Shown in pieces: positions 1-11,968 of a stretch of DNA of 64,000 nt (the stretch's first letter is position 1; each line of letters starts with the position of its first letter). The translations under genes were made by a program, and so were the position numbers. Below the pieces are notes generated by a model. The model saw only the letters and a program-made list of their open reading frames with translations. It was not told where the DNA came from and made no database searches. Source of the DNA: Ciborinia camelliae (taxonomy: Eukaryota > Ascomycota > Leotiomycetes > Helotiales > Sclerotiniaceae). The stretch lies in contig JANPYM010000016.1 of assembly GCA_025890175.1 (NCBI GenBank), positions 329,956 to 393,955 of the forward strand, read 5' to 3'.

Positions 1-3000
1 GTGAATCTATTTTGCAAAAATACGCGCTTGGGTTCTACCGGGTCGGTTTATGATGGTGGCCGAGAGATTGATTTCTATCTCTATCGTCCTTTGAATCAGC
101 TTCTCATTCTTGAAGAGGAGGGATCTATCATACCTCTCGACGGGAAAGCGGTACCAGCTAACTGAAGTGTCATCGCTACCTCTTTTGAGGTTCTCCTGAT
201 GATTGGTCATGATGGACAGAGTCGAGATGATGCATCATCAATACTGTAACCGAAAAAAATAAACGATTCATCCCCATCAGATACTATACACTCCAGCTGC
301 TGGGCAACTCATGATCCCTAGCAAGGCAAACAAACAATAAACATTCCGATTCATCTCCACCAATATCGATCCCATCAACAATCAAGTTCCGCCAGAAAGT
401 TCCCCATCCCCCATGTAAAATGCACACTGGAAACTTGCAATCTCAACCCCGTCACGGTAATAACTACCTAGTATACCCGCGACCTCAACCCCAGAGGCTC
501 CACTGGAAATCGCCATCATCAATCTTAGCAGCAATCCGCACCTGGCTATCATTGATCCCATGCAAACAAACCATCGGTGATCTCCTCCTCGACTTCTAGA
601 TCTCTCACCTGGTAAAGATAACATTGGGAAGTGGGAAGTGGGAAGTCTTCCGGTCTGCACACCAATCTCCATCAAACTCGACTACACTACTCAGTCACGG
701 ATTAGATGAATTGGACCTCGGACCTCTGGCTGGAGTTTTCCTCGCAGATAGTTGTTCTAGTAGAGCAGATGGTGGCCGCCTTGCGGGATGTGATGTGATG
801 TGATGTGATATGATGATTGCGATTGCGGTTAGGGAGTTTGGAGTTTCTCGCTGGCATTGCTAGGTTAGGTTATTGATTGATACTGTATTGTTTTTAAGAT
901 TTTGATTTTTTTCTTCAACACAGAATAATCACAATAAGAGATTTTGACAGTTATGTATCAGATGCCCAAAAAAAGAAATATATCATCATATCATACTGTT
1001 GATTTATTGATTTACAGTACTATAATATATAAATTTGGACATAGGTATGTAGGTGAGGTTAGATAAGCAGGAAATCTCCAACCTTAACTTACCAACTTAT
1101 CTACTCACACAAGGTCCGAAGTGAGTCGGGTCTAACCTCTGATGTAGGTCCTGGTCATTTGGAAGTTTGGAAGTTTGGAAGTTTGGAACACCAAAAAATA
1201 CAGTAAATCAAAATCGGGCAGGTAGGTATCTTCAGCTTGTCTTGTCTTGCCTATTAAGCCAGTAGGTACTTAGGCTAGATATCACGATGCGAGATGCACG
1301 ATTCAAGATTCAAGATTCACGATTCACGATTCATAAACCATAAAAGGCAAGCACGAGTGAAGAGTGAGTGGTGGATAAGAAATAAAGTAGATAGATAGGA
1401 CTGGCAAATAATAAACAATAGTAGGGAGGTATCCATCAAGGTGTTGATGATAACCTAGTGAATCGTCACAGTCATCACAGTCGTGACACGAAATTTGGAA
1501 GGGTATCCATCAAGGTGTTGAGGTTGATTTGGAGAGACCTTCTGGAGAATATATAATTCCAGACATCTCTCTCTTTTTTGATGGTTGTTTTCGTTCTTTC
1601 TGAGATTCTTTTTCTCTTTTTTTTCTTCTCTCTTTGGCTTTACATACTTACTTGGGTACGGTAGGTGAGTGATACTTACACTTGCTGAGTACACTTGCAA
1701 TATCTATCTCATACAATAGGTACCTTATCTACCTACTTATCTACTTATCTCTTTTGATACAATTCCAACTCGTTGATAGTCTCATACATACACACACACA
1801 TACTCGATTGGATTGCATTGGATTTCATCTGGCTCAATTATCTATCAATCTACTTGGTACTCATCTATCCTCATCTCTTAACTACCTACCTACCTACATA
1901 GTCTGTAGGTACCGGTATGTTGATAGAAAACATTCAAGTAAAAGGATCGGACTTGAGTTTTTCCATGCTTCAACACTGTTTATTTCACAAGTCAACTTAT
2001 TCTATTGTATCATCTCAAAGACACTTCGATTGGGGTTTGTTTACCTATCTAGGTACATACTTCCTTGTTGTTCTGGTCACGATGCTAGGATGCTTAGTAG
2101 CTCCGCCTAGTGGGACTTCATAGGACTAAGGACAGATTCACATTTTATGTTGAGAGCACAGCAGAGCACAGCACATCAGTTGCACACCATTTCATCATTG
2201 CAATGAGTTTTGATTGAAAATACTGAAGCGAAAGTACCGAAGCGAAGTCATGAATTCATCATAAATCATCAACAAATGTCGAGTGTATACCCTCTCAATT
2301 CAGTCTCCTCGCGACAAATTCATATTTCGTCTTCCTCACAACCCTTCAAAAAGACAACATCCACTAGCTCATCCCCTGATAAGAAAAAAAGCACGCAGGA
2401 GCTCTTTCAAGGTTCAATCGCCATTCCAACTCATCACAAGATGTACTAGTCGTCTCTCTCGAGGTCTTCGGTTCATCACTGTCTTGGTCGAGATGGCTGA
2501 TGATGGGAGAAAGCGAAAACGAGGCTGAATACACGTGGGTTGATGTGAGGAGAAGAGAGGAGGCGAGTTGCTTAGTGCTGTAATGGTGTCTGTTAATACC
2601 AATTCCTTCTCTAACTATGAGGAGGAGACGAGTGTACCTTATCACTGCAGCAGGAGCAGGTGGTGGAGCAGCCCTCAGTGGCGGCGTGGGTGCAGCAGGA
2701 GCATGGAGACATGATTATTGTTGGGGTGGTTGGTGGTAAGTGTGGTGTTGGTTTTGTTGGTTTTGATTTGACTTGGTATTCGGATGATTGCTTGGATGTT
2801 CTACTGATGAAAGAATTCCAAAAAGGAGAGGAGGTAGAGGAGATATTTATACCCAGTCCAAGTCAGTCGCGGCTGGTGTCTCGGGCTATGGGATGCGGTC
2901 CAAAGGAAACTGACTCCTCATGTGCATCGGGGTCACCAACAATTCGCTGCCTATCTCCCCAACTGTTGGCTTTGTCGCATATACACCAGGATTATGATTG

Positions 3001-4557
3001 ATTGGTGGCAAGCCATCCCGGTCAGCAATACAGATCAAGACACAAACTTCCAAGACCTGGCGCCTGCGACAAGAAATTAAGGTGTGAAGTACAGAAGATG
3101 GCTGACGCCTGATCTACAGCTCTAGGTTTTACTTTAACAAATGAAGAAGAAAGAAGGAATCTCCAAAGATATGGTTAGGTATCACGAATTGCACAGCAGG
3201 TTGAAGAAGACGGCAAGTGATCATATCATTCGATGACGATCCTTCAATGGCTTGGGTGTCCTTGTCGTCGGTCTTGATCCCAGGTTAGTGTTTTGCTTAA
3301 CCCGAGAACGAGCGTGAATTAACTGACAGTGGGCTAGATATGTCAGAACGTGCTAGATGATTGTTGCATGATTATTACGCCGATCTTAAGCAGCATGATC
3401 TCAAACTGGGGTAGTACGGCGTCGGGAATTTCTTCTAGATGGATTCGATTATGCAGCTTGCTCAAAGGAGGGGAGCATCTCGCGGTAAAACGGCAACGTC
3501 ACGGTGAGTTTCTCGGATGGTCTGACGATAAAACGATAATAGTTCACTTCACCTCACGATAGGTTCGGGGTCGTAATGTAACGTATCCATTCCTGGGTAA
3601 CCGCGGCAAGGCTGAGACATTTTGCACGAATGGGTGAACGGATGAATTGATAAGATGGCGGATACGAAGAATGAAGGATTTGAAGACGTGGCAACGTTTC
3701 TTTGGAGGTTTGGATTCTCGATCTTCAACGAGGTGGGGATGGTTCACTACTCACGCCGTGGAACAAAGTATGTGTAATAGAAAAGTCTTGGAGCTTGGAG
3801 TTTGGAGCTTGGAGCTGACCACTCGATGGGGTGGGATCAAAGATGGGAGATGGGAGATGGGAAATCGTACCTACCCTACGAGGAACTTGAACTTTCCCGA
3901 GGAAAAATTTGTGATGAATTTTTGATAAGACGGGTTGGATCAAAACATCACAAATGGAAATGGAAACAATTTGGTAAGTCGTCCCGTCCCGGAAATAATC
4001 ATTTCTACCTACCCCGCATTGATAGTGGGGTAATTATCAAATTTTTTTCCACCATCAGGAAAAGGTCAATGAGCTCCGATATCACCATCACCAAGATCAC
4101 CATGAAGAAGGCGGGCGGGCACGTCAAATTGGATTTGGTGTGAATGAAGTTATCAATTTATTCGATGCTATCTGATATCCGGATATCAATTTATTGGATG
4201 CATCAAAAGCAGATACGAGAGAACTCCTTCCCATCCCTTACGAAAACCCATGTACGAAAAAGAAAAAAAGACGCCCTTCGATTCCCCACAAGTTTCCTCC
4301 GTTAAATTTACCCCACCCCAACCAAGACGACAATCTTTCCATCCGTATCCATCGCGTGGTCGTTGAGTTAAAAAAAAAAACTGTCCCGTCCGCCCAAAAG
4401 ATCAAGATGTTTGGTTCGTATCGAAAAGAGGAGGTGGATGTTCAAGGAAGGTAAGTTCGAGGGTGTTTCGAGGGTGAGTGGCGATGAAAAGAGAGAGGGG
4501 GGGGAGGACGATGCTTAGTCGATGGATTTCAGCATCTTGTGGTCGATGAGGTGGTGT
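1..4557. other. intergenic region, no supportable gene
   Basis: No open frame here shows a recognisable domain or a convincing exon chain. The sequence holds low-complexity tracts: repeated short motifs around 1287-1335 (variants of gattcacgattcaag), repeated ggaagttt near 1160-1190, and ACCT/TATC-type microsatellites between 1700 and 1900. The minus-strand frame at 7-210 is free of simple repeats and could be an exon of a gene running off the left edge, but it has no recognisable similarity. The plus-strand frames at 1682-2123 and 2660-3001 are made of simple repeats or have no recognisable content. Confidence 0.5.
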
Positions 4558-4866
4558 TTATTTGCAAGTGCAGTTTTCCTTTGGGCAGGTGCCTGTCAAA
4601 TTATCATGGCTTCGTTAGCAGGTATAACATATAACATATAACATATAACTTTCTTTTCCTTGATGAGATCTCGGATAGACGGGTGGGTGGAAGAATGAGA
4701 CATGAAGAATGAGAGTGTGGGATCAGTGAGGTGAGGTGAGGTGAGATGAGGATAGAGAACGGGAGGGAATCAGGACAGGGACGGGCAAAGTGGAAAGTGG
4801 AAAGAAAGCGGAATGACGGTTACACATACAGGAAGCGCCGCAGTTGCAACCGTGTTCTTCAGGCAT
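4558..4866 (-). CDS. metallothionein, 25 aa, two exons
   Basis: This is a very small cysteine-rich protein that should bind Cu(I), Zn or Cd through thiolate clusters in the cytosol, as fungal metallothioneins do. Exon 1 is 4824-4866 and exon 2 is 4558-4592, joined across a 231-bp intron (donor GTAACC at 4823, acceptor TTTGACAG next to 4593). The spliced frame is 78 nt: 25 residues plus TAA. The protein begins MPEEHGCNCG. Its seven cysteines are at positions 7, 9, 13, 15, 17, 22 and 24, giving C-x-C, C-x-C-x-C and C-x-C clusters; it has no aromatic residue and ends in Lys. The length and cysteine count match the 25-26-residue seven-Cys class known from Neurospora. Cys15 is created by the splice (T|GC), which supports the junction. 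A TATAAA-like box lies about 150 bp upstream. The splicing is inferred, and transcript data would settle it. Confidence 0.72.
4593..4823 (-). other. intron of the metallothionein gene
   Basis: This 231-bp interval separates the two cysteine-coding exons. On the minus strand it begins GTAACC and ends TTTGACAG. It is long for a fungal intron and contains a fourfold TTATATGTTA-type repeat (plus-strand ataacat units near 4622-4650) and a GGTGA/TCACC repeat near 4729-4745. Reading straight through from exon 1 gives a low-complexity Ser/Leu/Pro tail rather than further cysteines, so splicing is the better reading. Confidence 0.6.
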
Positions 4867-5014
4867 GTTGATGGATGGATTTGTTTGGGGTTTGTGTGGT
4901 TGAATGGATATTCGTGATGATGGATTAATCTCTTTTGACGTTGTTTGGCGTTTGGTGTTGTGTTGTTTGGTGTTGTAGATGTAGTTGTAGATGTAAATTC
5001 GTAGATGTAAGAAG

Positions 5015-5024
5015 AATTTATAAA
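5015..5024 (-). promoter_or_regulatory. TATA-like box upstream of the metallothionein
   Basis: On the minus strand the sequence reads TTTATAAATT about 150 bp before the metallothionein ATG. It is followed by an A/C-rich leader rich in CAAACAAC-type units, typical of a fungal 5' UTR. A strong TATA box suits an inducible stress gene. I did not recognise a confident copper or metal response element, so the mode of induction is not shown. Confidence 0.4.
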
Positions 5025-6445
5025 CCACACGAAAGAGCAAGAGTGGGAGGGGGCTTAAGTATACGAAAGATTTGTTTGTTTCGTTTACTAGGTAGGTAGA
5101 TTCGAACGTGATCTGACGCCCTGTCTGCGTATTTGCCTTCGGAATCGGGCGTGTGCGTGTGCGTGAATGTGGATGTGGATGGATGGGGGCAGTGATAGTG
5201 GCGCGGGTTTGGGAATTCACCCCTCATCCCTCACCCACCCCTCCTCGCCGAAAAAGTAAAAGTATCCATGTATGTATGTGTGCATGGGTGGGATGTGGAT
5301 AGGATAGATGTGGATAGGCTAGATGTGGATAGGATAGGATACCTATGAATGGTGAATGGAGAACCATACCCACCAGCCATATCCACACCTACCCACCCAC
5401 CTATCTCAAGCTCCCTTATTCAACCCAATAACCACAAAGGGTGTTGCGCTTCTCGTTTCGTTATTGGTGGCTTCATGTTTGGGGGGGGCTTGCGGCTAGG
5501 TTGCTTGCTTTATTGTATATACTTACCTAACTTATCTATTTACTTATCTAACTAATCTACCTAACTTATCTACTTATCTACTCATCTAGATATCCATTGG
5601 ATATATATGTACTTACTAATTAGGTATGTACTATGTATGATGTGTATACATCCCATCCCATCGCATCATATGCATATGTGGATAATACATGTATGTGGAT
5701 AATACATGTATACATGTATGTGGATAATACATGTATCCATGTGTGTGCATGTACGCATGCATGCATGCGCTGTATTTGCGTAATACAAACGCAAATACAA
5801 ACGCAACGCACAAACCGCTCAGTGGGCTCAGTGGGTGGGTGGATAGGTAGGTGGGTGGATAGGTGGGCTTGGAATTGAATGTACGCATAAATCTCTCACA
5901 AGGGCGGGCATAGTATGGCATAGTATGGCATAAATCACGCATTTTGAAGTTTGGGAGTTGGGATGGAGTGAGTTTGGAAGTTTGGGAGTGAGGAGTGGGG
6001 AGCGGGGAGTGTTTGAGTAGTTTTGGAGATGAAGTTTTGGAGTTGGAGGAAGAGTTGAGGAGTCTTGGAGATGAGGATGAGGATGAGGAGTTGACTGGAG
6101 TGTATTGGAGTTAAGGAAAGGATGGGATGGGATGGGATGGGATGGGATCATGTGATGATGTGATGTTTTTTATTTATTCATTAGGTAGATAAATAAAAAT
6201 CTGAATAGATAAGTATTCACTATCTATTTACATATCGGATTGGGTATAGTATAATATAGTATAGAGATACTATTGTAATATAGGTATCTAATATAAGATT
6301 TAAGATTTAATAAATATCCAAGTTATAATATCTGTTGAAATTAGGTAGATCAAGTGAAGGTGCAAGTTGTGTGATGTATTTTGAAATTACTATAGAACTA
6401 AGATTAAACCTTGTATGCTATTTAAGCTTAAGATAGGGCGCTAGA

Positions 6446-6492
6446 CCGTATTAGGCCTACGGCCCGCTTCGCGGTCCGTACGGCTCATACGG
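6446..6492. repeat. GC-rich imperfect inverted repeat (hairpin)
   Basis: Arms of 22 nt (6446-6467 and 6471-6492) flank a TTC loop. I count 18 of 22 positions pairing, with single mismatches spread along the stem. It stands out as a GC island inside an AT-rich segment. It could be a relic of a mobile element or a structured RNA. No flanking target-site duplication is obvious. Confidence 0.6.
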
Positions 6493-9400
6493 CCCTGGCT
6501 ACTCTCAACAATATCTGATCCTTTAGCACTTTTATATAGATTTATATAGATTTATATGGAAGTTCTAATTATATAATTATATAATTATATACGGGAATAT
6601 CGAGCAATTGTTAACGAGAAATCTGAGAGATGGTAGGGAGATTGTAGAGAGATTGATGGTAATTAGACGGACGGTAGCTGGCTGCCGGAGCCTGTAATAG
6701 TCGATACGTACCTAGGTTATAGTCTGTAGCTAGCTGATGGAGCCTGTAATTAGACTGTAATTAGGCTATACGCTACACACTATACATACTGTAATTCTAG
6801 GTAACTACACCTAATTACCCAGTCTAATACCTAGTTTATATACCCACCTATTTACTACCTGTGTAGATACATACATACATACGTAAACCCGCTATCTGAT
6901 TAATCATCCTACGAACTACTATATTAGCTCATAAATTTCGAATTATCAATTTATCAAATTATCGAATTTTGAATTTTGAATTTTCGAAATAGAATAGGTA
7001 TCAAACTATCGAAAAACAATCAATAGCGGCCCGCGAGCGGACGGGTGAGTGAGTACCTAGGTACCTACCTAGTTTCAGGAGGCGTGGTGCGTGCCGTGTG
7101 CTATGGTGCGTGCCGTGTGTACCATGTGGTGTGCCATGTGTATGCCCTGTGCCGTGTGCTATGATCATCTATCTACAGTCTACAGTTTACAATCTACAGT
7201 CTACAGTCTACGATCGAGAACTTTCAGGTTGGATAGGGTAGATAGGGGAGTTGGGAGATGGGGTGCAGGTGTGTTTTAATCTGATCTGATTGATTGATTT
7301 TTGAATGTCACGAGGGGAAAGGATTTGAAAGATTGATGTAAATCAATAAAAATAATATTTAATAAGCTAAAGTTACTAGGTAATTACCTATCTATCTACC
7401 TGCCTAGGTATTAGGCCCCGGCCTAGAGTGTTAGGAAAAAAATAAAATAAAAATATCGATATGAATGGGTTGGGGCCTTTGGTGAGTGGTAAGTGGGTGA
7501 GGGACTGAAGGGGACCGGACTCCGAGGCCGAGACCGATGTTTATTGAGAGAACCTTGGAAGGTGAGAATGGAAGGTTGAAGAAATGGAAATGGAAATGGA
7601 AGGTTGTTGAAAAGAAATGGAAACGATGGGGAAGTGGTGGTAGTGGTGGTAATGGTGGCTTTTGTCGGATTACCTAGATTGGGTAGGTGAGTAGGTTGGT
7701 AGGTTGGTAGGTATGGATGAATAGATAGATATCTGGATGAATTACTCAGGTGAAATGCAAGGAAGGTGGCAGGAAGGAACGAAGATGAATCATGAATCTC
7801 GAATCTCGAATCTCGACGAGATACCTCCCGCTACATAAGAAACGTCAGATAAAGAAACGGTTACAGCCCTGGCATTTGAAAATTTATATTAATTTATATT
7901 TTTATGTATGCGTGATGCACCGGTGGATTGATGGATTGATGGATTGATGGATGTGTTTGGTAGATTATGATTAGATTAGATTATATAGATTACATAGATT
8001 AGATTACATGAGAGGATACAGGTTAGATTAGATTAGATCGGGTGGGTGTTTCAATTAACCTTCTTTCAGGTTGTTTACTTCCGAGGTGTGCATTCAATGA
8101 TCTGACTTCACCCGATGACCTGACCCAAATTGGATTGATTTGATTTTAGAAATCCAACTATCCATTTTACAGTACGAATGAGTACATATATCTAGCCTAG
8201 GTACATATATAATTTACATCTACATTTACATCTACATTTAAATATTAAAAATTAAATTTGCTTTTGCTTCAAGCCCTCCCTCGGTGAGCTTCACGGTAAG
8301 CCAAAGGCGAATTGACATGGAATGGAATGGAATGGAATGAGGTGAGATGAGGTGAGATGAGGTGAGATGTCTTGAATCTATACTGGAGCCTGGGAATGGG
8401 AAGTCTGTCTGTTTTCCCGTCTGTCTACTTTTAGAGGAGAGAGGAGAGAGGTTGGAGGTTGCGTGGTATGCTATGGTGGTATGTAGTACGTGCATACACG
8501 GCATGAGTACGGTATGGTGGGTGGTATGGTGGTATGTAGTACGTACGTACATACACGGCATGAGTTGAGTGTGGTAATGTGATTTGATTCGTGTAGTTTG
8601 GTATGGTGTGGTGTATGCAGTGTATGCTGGAACTGGAGCCTGGGAATGGATGGATGGATGGATGGAGGTTTAGACGGAGGAAGGTCTGGGGGGGGAGAGA
8701 AGGGTGAGTACTGTGTGAAACCTATTGTATGGTATGGTGGTAGTGTAGTGTATAGTAGTAATCAAAGTAGTAAGATACCATTATCCATATTCTATATTCC
8801 GAATAAGTAGATGGATAAATGAATAGACAATTCGCTAATGAATGAGGCGAATTAAGTGAGTGAGCGAGTAAGAGTCTAGGTGTCTAGGTGTCTAGGTGTC
8901 TAGGTACCTAGTTTAGGTTTACTTCCTCCAGTAGGTTTACTTAAATGCTGAGGCTGATGGTCATTAATTGTAGGTACATAATAGGTATTGTTTGTTAGGT
9001 GAGATGAAGTGAGATGAGATGAGATGAGATGAATCAACCAATTTATATTATGTACGAGCCGCAGCGAGTGATGATTTTTGTTGTAGCTAAGGTAGGTAGC
9101 TATCTACCTTAATAGTGCAGTACAGTACAATATGACTAAAAGTAGGGGCTGCTAAAGAGATTACAAGGGATGTATTATAGGATGGGAATAAGAGTAAGAG
9201 TAAAAATATCGTAAATGGGAATGCCTAATCATTTGGAATTCGAAGTTTGAAGTACAAAGAGTATATAAATTTATATGATTAAAGCCTCCTTTGCTTACCC
9301 CCCCTCTCCTATTCTTTTCTTTCCTCTCTTTATCCTTTTACTTAACTTTTCTGCTTGAACGAAATGAAATGAAATGAAATGAAATGAATAATGCTATGCA

Positions 9401-10450
9401 TGTGTGTGTATATGCTTATGCTTATAGGGCTCTGGCTCTGATTCTGGTATATACATAACATATATATATATATAAGACATAACTTCAACAGCACTCACTC
9501 ATATTTACCCTTACTCCATCCATATAAGAAAGGCTATCTATGCCTACCTAAATACCTATCTATCTATCTATGTACTAACCAATTTCCCTCCAACCAACAA
9601 AGCTCAACCCAGAACAAGCGTGACAAGAACTAACTGCCTAGGTAAATACTAAAGTCCGGACTCAATAAACATCATATCATATTCTTAGATAGGTAGGTAG
9701 GAATAATTGAATTCAATAGAAAATGAGTTGAACCAAAGTGTATTGAAGAAGCTTTTCTCTTTAAGATTTTGCTTTTTATTATACTCAAGTATTTATTTTT
9801 CAAAACACCCATTCAATTCAGTTCAGTTCATTCCACTTACCCCGTAAGTATCAAGAGTTGATCAAAATCACATTCAATTTCAGTTTCAACATCCATATCC
9901 ACATCAACTACTCTCTCTTTTGCATCTTTTCTCATCTCATCTCATTTCATTTCATAAAACTAAATTAAGCGGAGTAAATTCTTTTTTAGAAAAAAAAAAA
10001 AAAGAAAACTTCATCTAATCCTACAATCTTGTGTGTCATGATCATCGTTAAAATACCCATGGATATCTTTTTTCTTGCCTGCGTACTTCATATCAAAAGA
10101 GGAAAAAAAAATCGTAGCCGTAGCTGCAGAATTCGCTAAATGCATGGAGAGCATCATTAATCATCATGAAAATGAATCGGGATTCCCAATCGTGGAAGGA
10201 GAAACCAAAAGAAGAAGAAAAAAGAGAGAAACAAAAAGGAAAAAGAGGAAATATAAAAACAATGTTCATCCAACCGGCCCACCCCATCCCATCCAACCGG
10301 CCCACCCCATCCCATCCAACCATCACCACCCTAAACCCCAAGGATATCAATTATTTTTTTCATCACCCCTCCCATCCGATATAACCCCCCCCCCCCCATC
10401 CTCCCATTTCATTTCTTCATCCCTCATTCCGTGATTCTCATGTATGTGTT

Positions 10451-11968
10451 TCAAATAACATTAGTATCAGGCATACTGCTCTGCATACTGGCCGGAGTTC
10501 GACTCCTATCACTCCTCCTATCCATATCCACATTCACGCCACTAGCCGGACTATAAACCCTCCCCACGGGTCCCTTGGTCAACCTTGGTCTCGCAACCAA
10601 AACCTGAGCAGGACAGACCACAATTTCCTCATCACCTTGTCCCAAATCATCACCCTTCTTCACCACCAAAGGAAAGAGCACAACTCTCACGACGGCCTTT
10701 TGTGCCTCGAGGTCTTCATTGGAGATGGTGTCTCCGCTGCGTTCATTCATGAGTGCAGCATTGAAAGATACCTTGCTGGCGAGATCACCGTTGGCATCGT
10801 ATTCGGGTTGAAGTGGTGGCAACATCATGTATTCTGCGCGTTGGGTGCGCATTTCGATAGAGAGATCGACGGCGGCTTTTATCACACGCTTAAGTTGTTC
10901 CTCAATTTGACCTTCGAGATGACTAGGTGGAGGTAAGATCTCTGTTAGTGTCTCAAAGACAGCATGCACCACAGCTAGAGTATCTTGTTCTCTCTGTCTT
11001 GCAAATGACTCTCGTTTGGACAACAAGGTCAAAGTTGTTGCACGCCATTGATGAACTGCTGATGGTGGTCCAACTTCAGATAATACCTTCTCCAAAGACT
11101 TGAGCTTTTGTCTCTGCTCTCGGTCCATGCCAAATAAGTAGCGAGTGAATATAAATTCCCACACCATAGTCATTGTCATTGACATGAAGACATCTCTCCT
11201 TCTTACTCTATCTGCAAGATAGCTATCCACATCTGAGCCATCTAAAATGGCATTATCAAGCCGATCAATGGTCTTATCGTTGTTGATTTCGCTCGTAAGC
11301 CTACAAGCTCTCATATCAGAAAACTTTGAAAATCGAAGTACCCATTGCTGCACATGTTGGCAGAGTTGTTGACAAGCATTATCGAAATAGTCTTCATCCC
11401 GGATGGTCAAGAATTGAGCGTCACCAGCTTTGGCTGCTAGAATCTCCCTCTGCATTGCGCGAATTTGTTCCTTAGCAGCATCCAATTGAGATCGCAGTGA
11501 TGCAATTTCCTGGTCTCTTTCTTGTATCGCATTATGTATGATACCATCTACTTCGCTTTGTAAGTTGTGATGAGCCTCACGGGTTTGCTGGAGTTCCCGT
11601 GAAGTCTGCGCATGTTGTGATTCGAGTGTGCCATATCGTGCGTTGTGTTGTTGACCCAGTGTAACAGCCGCGCTTGAAAGACCCGCATTTACTTCAGTCA
11701 ATCGTTTGACCTCGTCTTGCATCGATGCCAATGTTCGTTTGAGTAAATCGATTTGTGCATCCCTTTCTACCAAGGCCGCAGGTGCGCCTTGGCTCGATCG
11801 CAGCATATGTTCGGCATGAGCTTTCGATTCGGCGAGCGCCCGATTTTCCGCAGCTAATTGATCAAGTTTAGATTCGAGCTCCAAGACTTGCATACTCTGT
11901 CGTCTTCGCATACTATGTGGTCGAGTGGGGGATCGTGGTGAGCCCATGCGACCTTCACCGTAGCCATC
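10451..11968 (-). other. C-terminal exon of LAH: coiled coil plus helical domain (505 aa)
   Basis: This exon is much less repetitive than the rest of the gene. It begins with Arg/Ser/Pro-rich linker sequence, then a clear heptad coiled coil (MQVLELESKL through MQREILAAK). An aromatic/Leu-rich helical domain follows, with the segments FDNACQQLCQHVQQWVLRFS and VWEFIFTRYLFGMDREQ. A short hydrophobic end (VVRVVLFPLVVKKG) precedes a basic Ser-rich tail. In the leashin family this end is thought to anchor the tether at the septum or cortex. A Met (MGSPRSP) lies seven codons into the exon, so independent translation as a LAH-2-like product is conceivable. Confidence 0.7.

Larger units (their letters stand above)
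4867..10450. other. repeat-rich, mostly AT-rich intergenic region
   Basis: This 5.6-kb gap holds the metallothionein promoter on its left and the 3' flank of the leashin gene on its right. In between lie many simple repeats: gtggataatacatgta units at 5676-5740, gatgg units at 6121-6148, tctatc/acct tracts, gaaat units near 9361-9386, an A-run near 9990-10003 and a C-run near 10387-10397. A GC-rich hairpin at 6446-6492 sits in an AT-rich stretch (about 6170-7020). The frames here consist of these repeats and none resembles a protein family. Confidence 0.55.

Noticed and set aside
7..210. 67-codon minus-strand frame at the left edge
   Set aside because: Not low-complexity and could be a first exon running out of the window, but there is no recognisable domain and no partner exon in view.
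1682..2123. Plus-strand frames of 142 and 68 codons
   Set aside because: They are built from TATC/ACCT and CACA microsatellites and have no protein-like content.
4382..4653. A possible plus-strand two-exon gene antisense to the metallothionein (MFGSYRKEEVDVQG.. with donor GTAAGT)
   Set aside because: The second part is just the complement of the metallothionein exon. The cysteine pattern on the minus strand is far more specific.
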